Part shown: positions 35,006 to 43,139 of the stretch, one piece after another
Position numbering within the stretch: position 1 is the stretch's first letter
How the letters are laid out: each line of letters begins with the position of its first letter
Origin: Pseudomonas capeferrum
Lineage (GTDB): Bacteria > Pseudomonadota > Gammaproteobacteria > Pseudomonadales > Pseudomonadaceae
Direction: 5' to 3'
DNA length: 64,000 nt
NCBI RefSeq assembly: GCF_013523055.1
Contig: NZ_JAAMQM010000019.1
Coordinates: 62,001 to 126,000 of the forward strand
The notes under the pieces: generated by a model
Databases searched by the model: none
The model's input: only the letters and a program-made list of their open reading frames with translations
Told to the model about the DNA's origin: nothing
Position numbers and translations under genes: made by a program

Positions 35006-36760
35006 ATGCTGCAGATCAACACCGCTAAGCTGTATGCAACAGGGATTGGAAGAACCAACCAGCTTCGCGGTGTGCTCTACACAAATTTAAAGCTGCCTTG
35101 GCGCGATGACATAGTCACGAAAGTCGGGACGCTGCGCAGCACCGATGGCAGGAAAGGTAGCCAGGCTCTTGTCTATGAGCTGGAAGAGCATATGGAACAG
35201 GGTGAGGATGCGCCGGGTATTTTGGTGTCCCACACCGTCCAGCCTTACATCCAGGATTTTTCAGCCGTGGCCTCCTTTGCGCTCGACGCGATCGTTACGC
35301 CGGATCCTGAGTTGACGGCTCAACTAACCAATGGATCGCCCGGGTTGAGCTCCTACCACCCTCCTTCGCAGTTCCTCAGACGTTGCTTCGACTCTGAGCT
35401 CTACATCAAGGAATCAGACGCTCAGGAGCTGATCGATTTTTGTGAACAACTGGTTGGCCTTGAGCGCCGCCTTTATCTGGGTGCTATGAGGGCTATCAAG
35501 ACCTATGTGTCCGGCATCCATCGCATTCGAGACGATCTGGGGCTTGCCTACACTTTGATGGTCTCCGCTATAGAATCGCTTGCGCAAGAATTCGATGGAT
35601 ACAGTTCAGCATGGGATGACGTCGACGAGCGAAAACGGGATGCCATTGATGCGGCACTTGAATCAGTAGAACCCGACGCCGCGCAAGCCGTCAGAGCTGC
35701 AGTTCTATCGGCGGAGCACCTTTCCCTAGGGCGCCGATACCGAGAGTTCGTGGTGAGCCATGTTGACGCAAGCTACTACCGAACGGGCGATGCTCTGGTA
35801 GGTCATCCCATTGCTCAATGCGAGCTTGTGGAAGCCTTGCGGCAGGCTTACTCAATGCGGTCAAAGTATGTCCACCAGATCCAGGCACTCCCAAACGAAC
35901 TGACCCTTCCTCACGGTCATTCCGAGGTCAGCTATGTCAACCGGCAGCCAACACTTACTTTCCAAGGGCTCGCTCGCCTGACTCGTCACGTCATCAGATC
36001 CTTCGTCCATCGAGGCCATAAGTTGGAACAGGAGATCTATGACTACAGCTTGGAACGATCGGGCGTCGTGGTGATGCAATTGGCACCCCAGTATTGGGTA
36101 GGACATCCTTTAAGCTCTCCCAAGGAGTCGCGTAGACGTCTGGAAGGCTTCCTTCAGCAGTTGGCAGCTGTGGAAGCCCGTAGCGCAGATGCTCAAATCA
36201 CGGATCTACGCCCGGTGCTGGCAGATATCGAACGCACCGTTGCGCAGGCGCCCAAGCGCGATCGTCCAGCAATGGTCGCTCTTCATATTCTGTTCAATAT
36301 CAACGTCCCTGAAAGGTTTCGATCGCCCAACTGCGAGGCGGTACATGAAGCGCTTGAACAATACACGCATACAATGTCAGCCGAAGCCCTTGTGCTGCTG
36401 TGCTACGTCATTGATTCAGCTGCTCTGTGGGATCTGCAGGTGCACCGCCAAGGCCACGACGACTTCTTCAGAAAGCGATCAAAGCCCAGCGGCTTACAGG
36501 TACCCAGATTTTTTGAAGCGGCTATCAGCCTCACTCTCGCCGAGCGCTACCGCAGCGTGGGCGATATCGAGCAAAGCCGGGCTTTACTCAGTTTCGCAGT
36601 TAGCAATTATCCTGGTCATGCAGGACTGCTGGCGGCCGAGAACTCGTTTACTGGGGACGAGGCTTTAACTTGGCGGAATATCCTCATTCCTAAAGCGGTC
36701 GATGCTCCAAATGAGGATACTCACGGAGGCCCGATCAACGGCGAAATTTCTCCACAATAA
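35006..36760 (+). CDS. large protein with HEPN-type R-x4-H motif
   Basis: The product has 584 residues from the ATG at 35006, which follows CAGGAGC. The region about 150-300 looks like an Apea-type HEPN domain: LGLAYTLMVSAIESLAQEFD, a long helical stretch, then LRQAYSMRSKYVHQIQ with Arg285 and His290 in the R-x4-H pattern of HEPN ribonucleases. The N-terminal 150 residues are mixed alpha/beta; the C-terminal 270 are helical (LLSFAVSNYPGHAGLLAAEN may be repeat-like). HEPN RNases act in many abortive-infection systems. The family name is not certain, and no antitoxin-like partner is visible. It is divergent from the TIR gene at 34774. Confidence 0.6.
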   Translation: MLQINTAKLYATGIGRTNQLRGVLYTNLKLPWRDDIVTKVGTLRSTDGRKGSQALVYELEEHMEQGEDAPGILVSHTVQPYIQDFSAVASFALDAIVTPDPELTAQLTNGSPGLSSYHPPSQFLRRCFDSELYIKESDAQELIDFCEQLVGLERRLYLGAMRAIKTYVSGIHRIRDDLGLAYTLMVSAIESLAQEFDGYSSAWDDVDERKRDAIDAALESVEPDAAQAVRAAVLSAEHLSLGRRYREFVVSHVDASYYRTGDALVGHPIAQCELVEALRQAYSMRSKYVHQIQALPNELTLPHGHSEVSYVNRQPTLTFQGLARLTRHVIRSFVHRGHKLEQEIYDYSLERSGVVVMQLAPQYWVGHPLSSPKESRRRLEGFLQQLAAVEARSADAQITDLRPVLADIERTVAQAPKRDRPAMVALHILFNINVPERFRSPNCEAVHEALEQYTHTMSAEALVLLCYVIDSAALWDLQVHRQGHDDFFRKRSKPSGLQVPRFFEAAISLTLAERYRSVGDIEQSRALLSFAVSNYPGHAGLLAAENSFTGDEALTWRNILIPKAVDAPNEDTHGGPINGEISPQ

Positions 36761-36810
36761 GCTCAGATGCTTGTCGCGAGTCCTTGATCACTGGGTAGAA
36801 AGGTCTGGGT

Positions 36811-37047
36811 TCACAAACCCAGATCCCGGAGAACCCAGCATCCCGCATAGCGCTCGTGGCATGGCCGCTTTCGATCAGCTTCTTTATCATCTAGACCTTG
36901 AGCATCTTTCTCGTCATCTGCCTCGAATTTGACCCAGTCATAAAGTGAAGGTGTATCAAGCCAGTCGCACAGTAGCTTGATCCCAACCAGTGTCTGGTAC
37001 ATGTACCCGCTGGCGGGTATAGCGCTACGTTTAATGCCCACGCTCAT
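36811..37047 (-). pseudogene. N-terminal remnant of a DUF4297/Cap4-like nuclease
   Basis: The minus strand reads MSVGIKRSAIPASGYMYQTL, then VGIKLLCDWLDTPSLYDWVKF and EADDEKDAQGLDD for about 55 residues before the sequence turns to KEADRKRPCHERYAGC and stops at 78 codons. The SGYxYQ opening and FEADDE-GLDD segment are what I expect at the start of DUF4297-type double-stranded DNA nuclease domains, which run to several hundred residues in Cap4 and Avs-type proteins. The rest is missing, so this is a remnant of a further defence gene. The family call is tentative. Confidence 0.45.
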
Positions 37048-37566
37048 GTCGAAAAGCTCATCTTATCCATGGCTCCTGCTGAATTTGACGCTTGTCTTAC
37101 AGTGTCCGGCAAACCCTTAGTGCTGGGGATAGTACGCCAAAGGGTGGCCTGCCGCGCGACAGCAGTAGCACAGGGCTCTTGATATTCATCCAATAACCTT
37201 GAATTGCTTCGTGTTCCGGGGGCACTACCCCTTATCGTAAGCGGGAAACGGTGTCCTGTCTTTCATGGGGCTCGTTCACGAAGATTGGGCGTGACTCTAC
37301 GATAGTGGCTGATTGATAGCACGCCTATGGGTTAATGGCTCACCGCTGTCGAGCCTTAATCGACATCACCGAAACCAATGCCACACAGCGAGATTCTGGA
37401 CGATAAATCTCACCACCCTCCTCGGCTTCATGACAACCCTTTGTAACTCTCCGGCTTGCCGATGGGCGGAAGTCGGCATCCGTTGCAGACGTATCAGAAC
37501 ATTTTCATGAACAGGATTCGATGAACCTAGACGTCGAGAGACAGCAGCAAAACGCCATAGGATCAA
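37048..37566. other. right terminal region of the element, no gene seen
   Basis: About 520 bp without a supported gene. It includes TTTTCATGAACAGGATTC around 37500, which contains a partial match to a core arm in the reverse direction, but the second arm is absent. The rest holds no clear repeat or RNA. Confidence 0.4.
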
Positions 37567-37616
37567 TGACCTTTACTTATGGTGAACAACGTACATCGCC
37601 CATAAGTTAAAGGTCA
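37567..37616. repeat. inverted repeat next to the right core copy
   Basis: TGACCTTTACTTATGG (37567-37582) pairs with CCATAAGTTAAAGGTCA (37600-37616) with one bulge around a 17-nt loop. The right arm runs into core copy 3, so the hairpin could expose or hide the recombination site in single-stranded form. Confidence 0.65.
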
Positions 37617-37633
37617 TGTCATAGATGTTCATG
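37612..37633 (+). repeat. attachment-like core copy 3 (right end)
   Basis: GGTCATGT, spacer CATAGA, TGTTCATG. It differs from the left copies at one arm base and in the spacer. It is followed by AGCTGTCC and CCACTAA, similar to the flank of copy 1. It marks the right end of the element. Confidence 0.75.
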
Positions 37634-37903
37634 AGCTGTCCACTTCCACTAACCCCCGGTCGGTTTTGCACAAAACCCCGTTTAGTAAAAAATCAGCAGC
37701 GCTGTAACCGGTTTCGATAGCACCTGTTAGCGTTGGCAGAGCTAGCCGACGGCACCCGCGCCGTCGCCGAGGCGTTCATTCCCGCCGGCACCGCGGCCAA
37801 CACCGTACGCAGTGGCCAAAGCGCTCTCGCCTACTGAGGTCGCGGTACAGTTCCATCGTCCACCACCTAGCCCGACCAGACGCGGGCGGACGCTGGAGCC
37901 ACC

Positions 37904-38361
37904 TGCTCTGCAGAGGGCCAGTTCAAACAGCAGCACTCACTCAATGGCTGGCATCGATTTGACGAGAACTGGTCAATGGGCGCCGAAATGGTCTACGGCC
38001 ATCAGGCAGGTGATGGCAAAACCTCGACGGTCGACATCGTGAGTGGCCCCGGGTTGACGGCGCACGCTGGTGGGGCGCCAATGTTGTTCTGACTTATCAG
38101 CAACGCAAGGATCTGTCGTTCTCCGTGCGCGCAGAGCATTTCGATGACCAAGACGGATTCATCCTGTTCCCCTCCTCTACGTCCCGCGGCGCGTTCAATG
38201 CGTTGACTGCCGGCGTGCGCTATGACTTCAACAAATACCTGACGCTACGCCCGGAGCTGCGTTATGACAGGTTCAACGGTCTCAACGACGCCCACCCGTT
38301 TGGCCAAGGTGATGCGCGCAATCAATTGACGGGGACTGTGGAAGCCTTGGTGTATTTCTGA
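37904..38361 (+). pseudogene. 3' fragment of an outer-membrane porin, frameshifted
   Basis: Two frames together resemble the last 145 residues of the intact porin at 38452-39804. The first frame gives QQHSLNGWHRFDENWSMGAE and VYGHQAGDGKTSTVDIVSGP; after a 1-bp shift near 38060 the second gives WWGANVVLTYQ, RAEHFDDQDGFILFPSSTS and the C-terminal TGTVEALVYF ending in Phe, as outer-membrane barrels do. The 5' two thirds are absent. It faces the intact copy, tail to tail, which suggests an old duplication and then loss. The piece 37721-37837 before it is an unrelated open fragment that I could not identify. Confidence 0.8.
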
Positions 38362-38372
38362 TAGCTCCTGGA

Positions 38373-38426
38373 CGCCATCACCGCCATCACCGCCATCACC
38401 GCCATCACCGCCATCACCGCCATGAC
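38373..38426. repeat. 9-bp tandem repeat (CGCCATCAC)n
   Basis: CGCCATCAC occurs five times perfectly and a sixth time as CGCCATGAC, back to back, between the stop codons of the porin fragment and the intact convergent porin gene. It lies outside both genes. Copy number may vary between strains. Confidence 0.9.
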
Positions 38427-38451
38427 CAGTGGCGATGGCGCCAGCGCCGGA

Positions 38452-39804
38452 TCAGAAGTAGTAGAGCGCTTCGACCATCGTGCTCAGTTGTGACCGATCG
38501 CGACCGTTGCCGAAAGGTCGATCATGTTCGCGGGCATCAAACCAGTCGTAACGCAACTCGGGGCGCAGCGACAGATGCTTGTTGACCTCATAACGAACAC
38601 CGGTGGTGACAGCGTTGAAGTCACCGGGGGAGGTACTCGTGGGAAACAGGATAAAACCGTCCGGATCGCTGAAGTGCTCGCCACGCAGGGACCACGTCAG
38701 ATCTTGCCGAACCTGGTAGGTGACGACAGCGTTGGCGCCCCACCAATGCGCCCCGCTGAAACCTGGACCTTGAACGATATCAACGGTCGACGCCTGGCCA
38801 TCACCGTCCTGACGGCCGTAGACCAGCTCAGCGCCCATCGACCAGTGTTGATCGAATTTGTGCCATCCGTTCAGCGAATGCTGCTGCTTGAGCTGATTGG
38901 ACGGCGAGACAATGCGCGAAGGCGGCCCTTGTACATCGGAGAAGTCATCATTCTGCTCATTGCCAACGATGAACTCGTAGTCGAGCCAGGTGTTCATGTC
39001 CGCCGTGCGCCAGCGCAACGCACCGGTCAGCGATTTATCCGAGTTGTTGTCCCGCAGGTTGCTCCAGCCCTGCACGACGCCCAACTCGACACCCAATATG
39101 CCCAAGTCCCCTTGGTAAACGCGTGTGCTCGCAAGCACACCTGCACCCGTACTGGGTTCGCTGATAAATGCGTAGGTTTTACTGGCGAACGGATTGCGCG
39201 CGAAGCGCACGTTTGGCGGGATTTCATAACCCATTGCCAAGCCGAAGACCCCCGCCATGACACTGACGCCTGGGCCGTAAGGCAAGTAGACGGTGGCAGC
39301 GCCATTGGGAATGGCGAGGAAGTAGTCTTTGTCTCGCTGGGCTTTGGCGTTGTCTTTTTCATTGATGTCCAAGCCCATGTCCCAACCGTAGGTTCGGGCG
39401 AACTGGGCGTTACGACCGTAGTTCAATTCCAGCGTAAATCCGAAGGTTGCTTGCTCTGGTTTCGGGCCGGGCAAAGGAGTGATTCGAGGTATGAATGTCC
39501 CCTTGAGTTGCTTGTCGACAAACAGGTGGAGGCTGCCCAGCTCCAGACCTTCGTCGGACATACCCGTAATGGGCAAATTGCTCAGACCGTCTTTGCGCTC
39601 ATCGTGTGTAGAACGGTTATTGCGTGAGTAACCAATGTCTAGAAGATTGGAAACGGTGATGCCGTAGTTCTGCTTCAGGCTTTCGCCGAACAGACTACGA
39701 AAGAGTGTGCCCTCTCCCGGTTGTTCTTTTTCATCGGCATGACAATTAACAATCGCGAGGGCGGCCAAAACCGCGCCAAACGCTTTCACCTTGACGTTAT
39801 TCAT
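38452..39804 (-). CDS. outer-membrane beta-barrel porin (BBP2/OmpL-like)
   Basis: The product has 450 residues with a signal peptide (KAFGAVLAALAIVNCHA) and many alternating beta-strand segments ending in VEALYYF, with the terminal Phe recognised by the BAM machinery. Stretches such as TFGFTLELNYGRNAQFARTY and LRGEHFSDPDGFILFPTSTS match the BBP2-type porin family. It is the last gene of the monooxygenase-dioxygenase operon, so it probably admits the growth substrate through the outer membrane. A broken paralogue lies next to it. The exact substrate is unknown. Confidence 0.87.
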   Translation of the reverse strand: MNNVKVKAFGAVLAALAIVNCHADEKEQPGEGTLFRSLFGESLKQNYGITVSNLLDIGYSRNNRSTHDERKDGLSNLPITGMSDEGLELGSLHLFVDKQLKGTFIPRITPLPGPKPEQATFGFTLELNYGRNAQFARTYGWDMGLDINEKDNAKAQRDKDYFLAIPNGAATVYLPYGPGVSVMAGVFGLAMGYEIPPNVRFARNPFASKTYAFISEPSTGAGVLASTRVYQGDLGILGVELGVVQGWSNLRDNNSDKSLTGALRWRTADMNTWLDYEFIVGNEQNDDFSDVQGPPSRIVSPSNQLKQQHSLNGWHKFDQHWSMGAELVYGRQDGDGQASTVDIVQGPGFSGAHWWGANAVVTYQVRQDLTWSLRGEHFSDPDGFILFPTSTSPGDFNAVTTGVRYEVNKHLSLRPELRYDWFDAREHDRPFGNGRDRSQLSTMVEALYYF

Positions 39805-39870
39805 CTTCTGTCTCTTGTTCTTATTGTCAGAAGCCCATCTCTGAGGATGGGCTGATTGGGCTGCCCGGCG

Positions 39871-40248
39871 TTAGAGATTGGTGGCCTGGAAGCTGATCTG
39901 GCGCCACGCGTCGTCACGGCGCAACCAGACTTGAGTGGTGATCACATCCATTTCGCGTCGCTCACCCGTGGCGCGAAACTCGATGCTTTGCACCAGACGT
40001 CCTGTGGCCACCGCCACATCGGCATGAACCTGCACCCGCATGTCCTGCCGCTCAACGCGCAGGAAACGGATACCGCCCTCGACCAGGCGTAGATATGCCG
40101 GCTTATCGTCAACCTGGCCGGTGGCGTGGATGTGCACCAATTGGTCATCGACCAGGTTGCCTAATGCAGTGAGGTCGCCCTCTACCAACGCATGACAACG
40201 CGCATTTTCCAACCGGGTTATGGTCTCTGTAATCGCTTGTTCGTTCAT
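39871..40248 (-). CDS. SnoaL-like/DUF4440 nuclear-transport-factor-2-fold protein
   Basis: The product has 125 residues starting MNEQAITETITRLENARCHA, followed by ALVEGDLTALGNLVDDQLVH, the typical cone-shaped NTF2-like fold of SnoaL/DUF4440 proteins; it ends WLRRDDAWRQISFQATNL. A GAGGAGAG site precedes the start. Members act as isomerases, dehydratases or small-molecule binders. Its place between the hydrolase and the porin suggests a supporting step or stress role in the same catabolic pathway. No catalytic triad can be named. Confidence 0.85.
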   Translation of the reverse strand: MNEQAITETITRLENARCHALVEGDLTALGNLVDDQLVHIHATGQVDDKPAYLRLVEGGIRFLRVERQDMRVQVHADVAVATGRLVQSIEFRATGERREMDVITTQVWLRRDDAWRQISFQATNL

Positions 40249-40317
40249 GGGTGTCTCTCCTCGAACGGGGTAGCAAGAGCAGTTCGTCGTTTGGCGACAG
40301 CTCTTGTGCGGAGGGTC

Positions 40318-41178
40318 TCAGGCTTCAATTCGGACCGGGTTTTCGATGGCATTGAGTCCGTCGATTTCGACGCGAACCAGATCCCCGTTACGCAGCCAGC
40401 TAGGCGGTTTTGTGGCTGCTCCGATGCCCCCGGGAGTACCGGTGAAGATCACATCGCCTGGCTCAAGCGTCATGACTTTGGAGAGGTGCTCGATCTGTTG
40501 GTAGCAATTGAAAATCAATTGGTTGGTGTTCGAATCCTGACGCTTTTTACCATTGACAAAACAGCGGATGCCCAACTGATGCGGATCTTCGATTTCGTCG
40601 ACCGTGACAATCCAAGGACCGAACGGCGCATGGGTATCGAATGACTTGCCGAGGGTGAATTGCGAGGTGCGAAGCTGCCAGTCACGAACGCTGACATCGT
40701 TACCCACGCAATAACCAAAGATTGCCTGTTTCGCCGTTTGCTCCGTCAGATGTCGGCAGCGTTGGCCAACGATGAACACCATCTCGGCTTCGTAATCGAG
40801 CGCTTCGGACACTTTCGGCAGATCCACTGGCGCATAGGGTCCGTTGGCGCTGGTTGGCATCTTGGCAAACCACAATTGATCGGCGGGCATCTCCATGCCG
40901 GACTCTTCGACATGGTCGGCGTAGTTCAGGCCGATGCCTAGAATCTTGCCGGGCCGAGGCACCGGCGCCAGCAACGTAACCTGGTGCAGTGCAATGCCGG
41001 CCGATCCGCTGGTTGCCAGTTGTTGCAAAGACTCGCGCCATTTGCTCCACAACGAGATCAACTCGATCATCGTGGTAGGCGCCGATTTGAGGTGCTCAGC
41101 AACAGGGATGACGCTCTCCCCTACTACGAGCCCGATGGCCGAGGCGTTGCTGCCAATTTGGAAGGTACACAATTTCAT
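40318..41178 (-). CDS. fumarylacetoacetate hydrolase family protein
   Basis: The product has 286 residues with the FAH fold: ILGIGLNYADHVEESG, then DYEAEMVFIVGQ with metal-binding acidic residues, GNDVSVRDWQ, KSFDTHAPFGPWIV and FTGTPGGIG. Such enzymes use Mg2+ to hydrolyse acylpyruvates or hydrate and decarboxylate ring-cleavage products. It lies 11 bp after the extradiol-type dioxygenase gene, so it probably acts on the ring-cleavage product and may release pyruvate. The start follows GAGGTAAG. The exact reaction cannot be read from the sequence. Confidence 0.92.
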   Translation of the reverse strand: MKLCTFQIGSNASAIGLVVGESVIPVAEHLKSAPTTMIELISLWSKWRESLQQLATSGSAGIALHQVTLLAPVPRPGKILGIGLNYADHVEESGMEMPADQLWFAKMPTSANGPYAPVDLPKVSEALDYEAEMVFIVGQRCRHLTEQTAKQAIFGYCVGNDVSVRDWQLRTSQFTLGKSFDTHAPFGPWIVTVDEIEDPHQLGIRCFVNGKKRQDSNTNQLIFNCYQQIEHLSKVMTLEPGDVIFTGTPGGIGAATKPPSWLRNGDLVRVEIDGLNAIENPVRIEA

Positions 41179-41189
41179 AGGGCTTACCT

Positions 41190-41783
41190 CTATTTCGGGC
41201 CGTTGGATTCACCCGTCGCGCACGTACCGATCGCGCACAGTTCTGCATCGCTGGCACCGTCGCGCCACATCGCTGAAAGTGCATCAGGGTCGAACTCGAC
41301 ACCGATCGGGTTGTTGGCAAACGCTTCGGTTTCAAAGTACGCGGCGGCGTCGCTTTGATCGGGGAAGTTGTCCACTTGCAACTCGATGTTGTTGCCTTCC
41401 GGATCGCAGTAATACAGCGAGGTCGTTGGCCCATGGTTGATGGTCCAGACCGGGAGAATGCCCAAGGGTTTGAGCCGCTCATAAGTGCTGAGCAGTTCGC
41501 CGATCACCCGATAGCTGTAGGCAATGTGGTGCAACCCGGCGATCTCAATGCTCTTGCCAGGCAAGTGCGGGCTATTGAAGAAGGCCAGACGATGGTGTTC
41601 GTCGTCGTACGCGAGGAAGGTCAGCACCTGATCCTCGAACACCAGTTCCGCCTGGAACAGTTGACGGTACCAATCGACCATCTTCTGGCGGTCAGTGCAT
41701 TGAAAGACCACGTGGGCCATTTTGAACGGGACGATCCGTTCCCTGGTGGAGGTCATGCTGTCTTCGCGTTGCAATGCAGTCAT
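41190..41783 (-). CDS. VOC-family (extradiol-type) dioxygenase
   Basis: The product has 197 residues from the ATG at 41783, preceded by AAGGAG. The metal ligands expected for extradiol dioxygenases are in place: His24 in KMAHVVFQCT, His85 or His86 in AGLHHIAYSY and Glu134 in GNNIELQVD. The single VOC repeat pair (about 20-140) is followed by a C-terminal tail with two cysteines. Enzymes of this type cleave catechols or hydroquinones with Fe(II). The gene follows monooxygenase and reductase genes and precedes the hydrolase, the usual order of such a pathway. The substrate is inferred. Confidence 0.83.
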   Translation of the reverse strand: MTALQREDSMTSTRERIVPFKMAHVVFQCTDRQKMVDWYRQLFQAELVFEDQVLTFLAYDDEHHRLAFFNSPHLPGKSIEIAGLHHIAYSYRVIGELLSTYERLKPLGILPVWTINHGPTTSLYYCDPEGNNIELQVDNFPDQSDAAAYFETEAFANNPIGVEFDPDALSAMWRDGASDAELCAIGTCATGESNGPK

Positions 41784-41814
41784 TTTCGTTCTCCTTGTTT
41801 TTGTAATAAACGAT

Positions 41815-43116
41815 TCAGATCGAGACACGGCGGAAGTCCGCTAGCAAACTCACCAGGTGGGCGAGGAATCTACCGGCCTCGGCTCCATCCACTGCGCGGT
41901 GATCCCATGAAAGCGACAACGGCAATTGCAGTCGCGGCTGGAACGTTGAACCGTCCCATGTCGGTTGCATTGAAGCTTTGCCGACACCCAGAATCGCCAC
42001 TTCCGGCGCGTTGATAATTGGTGTGAAATGCCCGCCGCCGATGCCACCCAGCGATGACACCGTGAAGCACCCTCCACGCATCTGATCTCCCGAGAGCTTG
42101 CCTTCACGGGCCAGGCGTGAGAGCTCGGCCATTTCAGCGGCGATCACAGCGATGCCTTTGCGATCGGCATCGCGAATCACTGGCACCACAAGACCATTGG
42201 GCGTATCAGCGGCAAAGCCGATATGGAAGTACTGTTTCTGCACGATTTCGTCTCCCTCCAGGCTGACGTTAAACTGCGGAAACCGTTGCAATGTCGCGAC
42301 GCACGCCTTGATCAGAAACGCAAGCAAGGTGATCTTTGCGTCTCCCGCCCGCGCCTCTTGATTGAGTTGCACGCGCAATGCTTCGAGGTCACTGATATCG
42401 CTCTGACTGTGATTGGTGACGTGCGGAATACTCACCCAGTTGCGATGCAGGTTGGCCGCCGAGAGGCGTTTGATCCGGGAAGCCTGACGACGCTCGATCG
42501 GCCCGAACTTGGCGAAGTCGACGTCCGGCCACGCCAGCAGGTTGAGCCCGGTACCAGAACCACTCACCGGCAGCGGATTAGCACGCTGCGCTTTGACAAA
42601 TGCCTTTACGTCATCTCGCTGAATACGTCCGCTGGGGTCACTGGCCTTCACTTCATCCAGATCAACACCCAACTCACGAGCAAGCTTGCGTACCGCTGGA
42701 CCTGCCAACGCCATTGAGCCTGCACGCGTTTTTTCGCTTTCAGGTGTGACGGTTTGAATCGAACTCGGTGCATGCGGTGATGGCGGTGCAGATATCGCCG
42801 GTACAGCAGCGCAAGCACTTGCCAGAGCCGGCGCGGTGACTTCCACAGACGTCGTTTTCACATCTGACAAAGCGACAGTGGCGTCGGCAAATTCAACATG
42901 CGCGATCACGCTGCCTTTGGAAACGCAATCGCCCGGTTTGATCAGCACCTCACGAATCGTGCAATCGCGTGTGCTGGGAACATCCATCACTGCCTTGTCG
43001 GATTCAAGGGTAATCAGTGCCTGCTCAACCGTGACCTTGTCACCCGGTTTGATCAGTACTTCGATCACGGGCAAATCATGAAAGTCGCCGATGTCGGGAA
43101 CCATGAGTTGTTGCAT
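41815..43116 (-). CDS. aceF: pyruvate dehydrogenase E2 (dihydrolipoamide acetyltransferase)
   Basis: The product has 433 residues with one lipoyl domain (about 1-75, ALITLESDKAVMDVPSTRD with the lipoyl-lysine), a peripheral-subunit-binding domain (AGPAVRKLARELGVDLDEVK) and the catalytic domain ending LSLSWDHRAVDGAEAGRF with the His-x3-Asp active site. The Pseudomonas housekeeping AceF usually has two or three lipoyl domains and is longer, so this is a second, catabolism-linked version. It is next to its own E1 in a degradative operon. No E3 gene is in the window, so E3 must come from elsewhere. Confidence 0.93.
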   Translation of the reverse strand: MQQLMVPDIGDFHDLPVIEVLIKPGDKVTVEQALITLESDKAVMDVPSTRDCTIREVLIKPGDCVSKGSVIAHVEFADATVALSDVKTTSVEVTAPALASACAAVPAISAPPSPHAPSSIQTVTPESEKTRAGSMALAGPAVRKLARELGVDLDEVKASDPSGRIQRDDVKAFVKAQRANPLPVSGSGTGLNLLAWPDVDFAKFGPIERRQASRIKRLSAANLHRNWVSIPHVTNHSQSDISDLEALRVQLNQEARAGDAKITLLAFLIKACVATLQRFPQFNVSLEGDEIVQKQYFHIGFAADTPNGLVVPVIRDADRKGIAVIAAEMAELSRLAREGKLSGDQMRGGCFTVSSLGGIGGGHFTPIINAPEVAILGVGKASMQPTWDGSTFQPRLQLPLSLSWDHRAVDGAEAGRFLAHLVSLLADFRRVSI

Positions 43117-43139
43117 AGTCAGTCTCCTTGTTCGCGGAA

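Larger units (their letters stand above)
20657..37633 (+). mobile_element. integrative element (strand-biased circularizing type) with defence cargo
   Basis: About 17 kb lie between a left and a right copy of a direct 22-bp core (GGCCATGT-N6-TGTTCATG and GGTCATGT-N6-TGTTCATG). The left end carries four overlapping or adjacent genes, two tyrosine recombinases, a recombinase-fold protein and a small coiled-coil protein, the module intA-tfp-intB-cds4 known from strand-biased circularizing elements (Tn6283 group) and recalling tnpABC of Tn554. The cargo is a retron, Thoeris, TIR and HEPN genes. Base composition varies between cargo blocks, indicating stepwise assembly. A second core copy at 20734 makes the left boundary ambiguous by 77 bp. 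The frameshift in tfp may make it immobile. Confidence 0.78.

Noticed and set aside
37491-37520. Reverse-oriented fourth core site (CATGAACA near 37505)
   Set aside because: Only one arm matches; the second arm position reads GATGAACC and does not fit.
37721-37837. 38-codon open fragment (ALAELADGTRAVAEAF onwards) right of the element
   Set aside because: It looks like the end of a GC-rich gene but has no start and I could not identify a family; listed only as debris.
38373-38426. CRISPR array
   Set aside because: The units are 9 bp, directly adjacent without spacers, so it is a simple tandem repeat.
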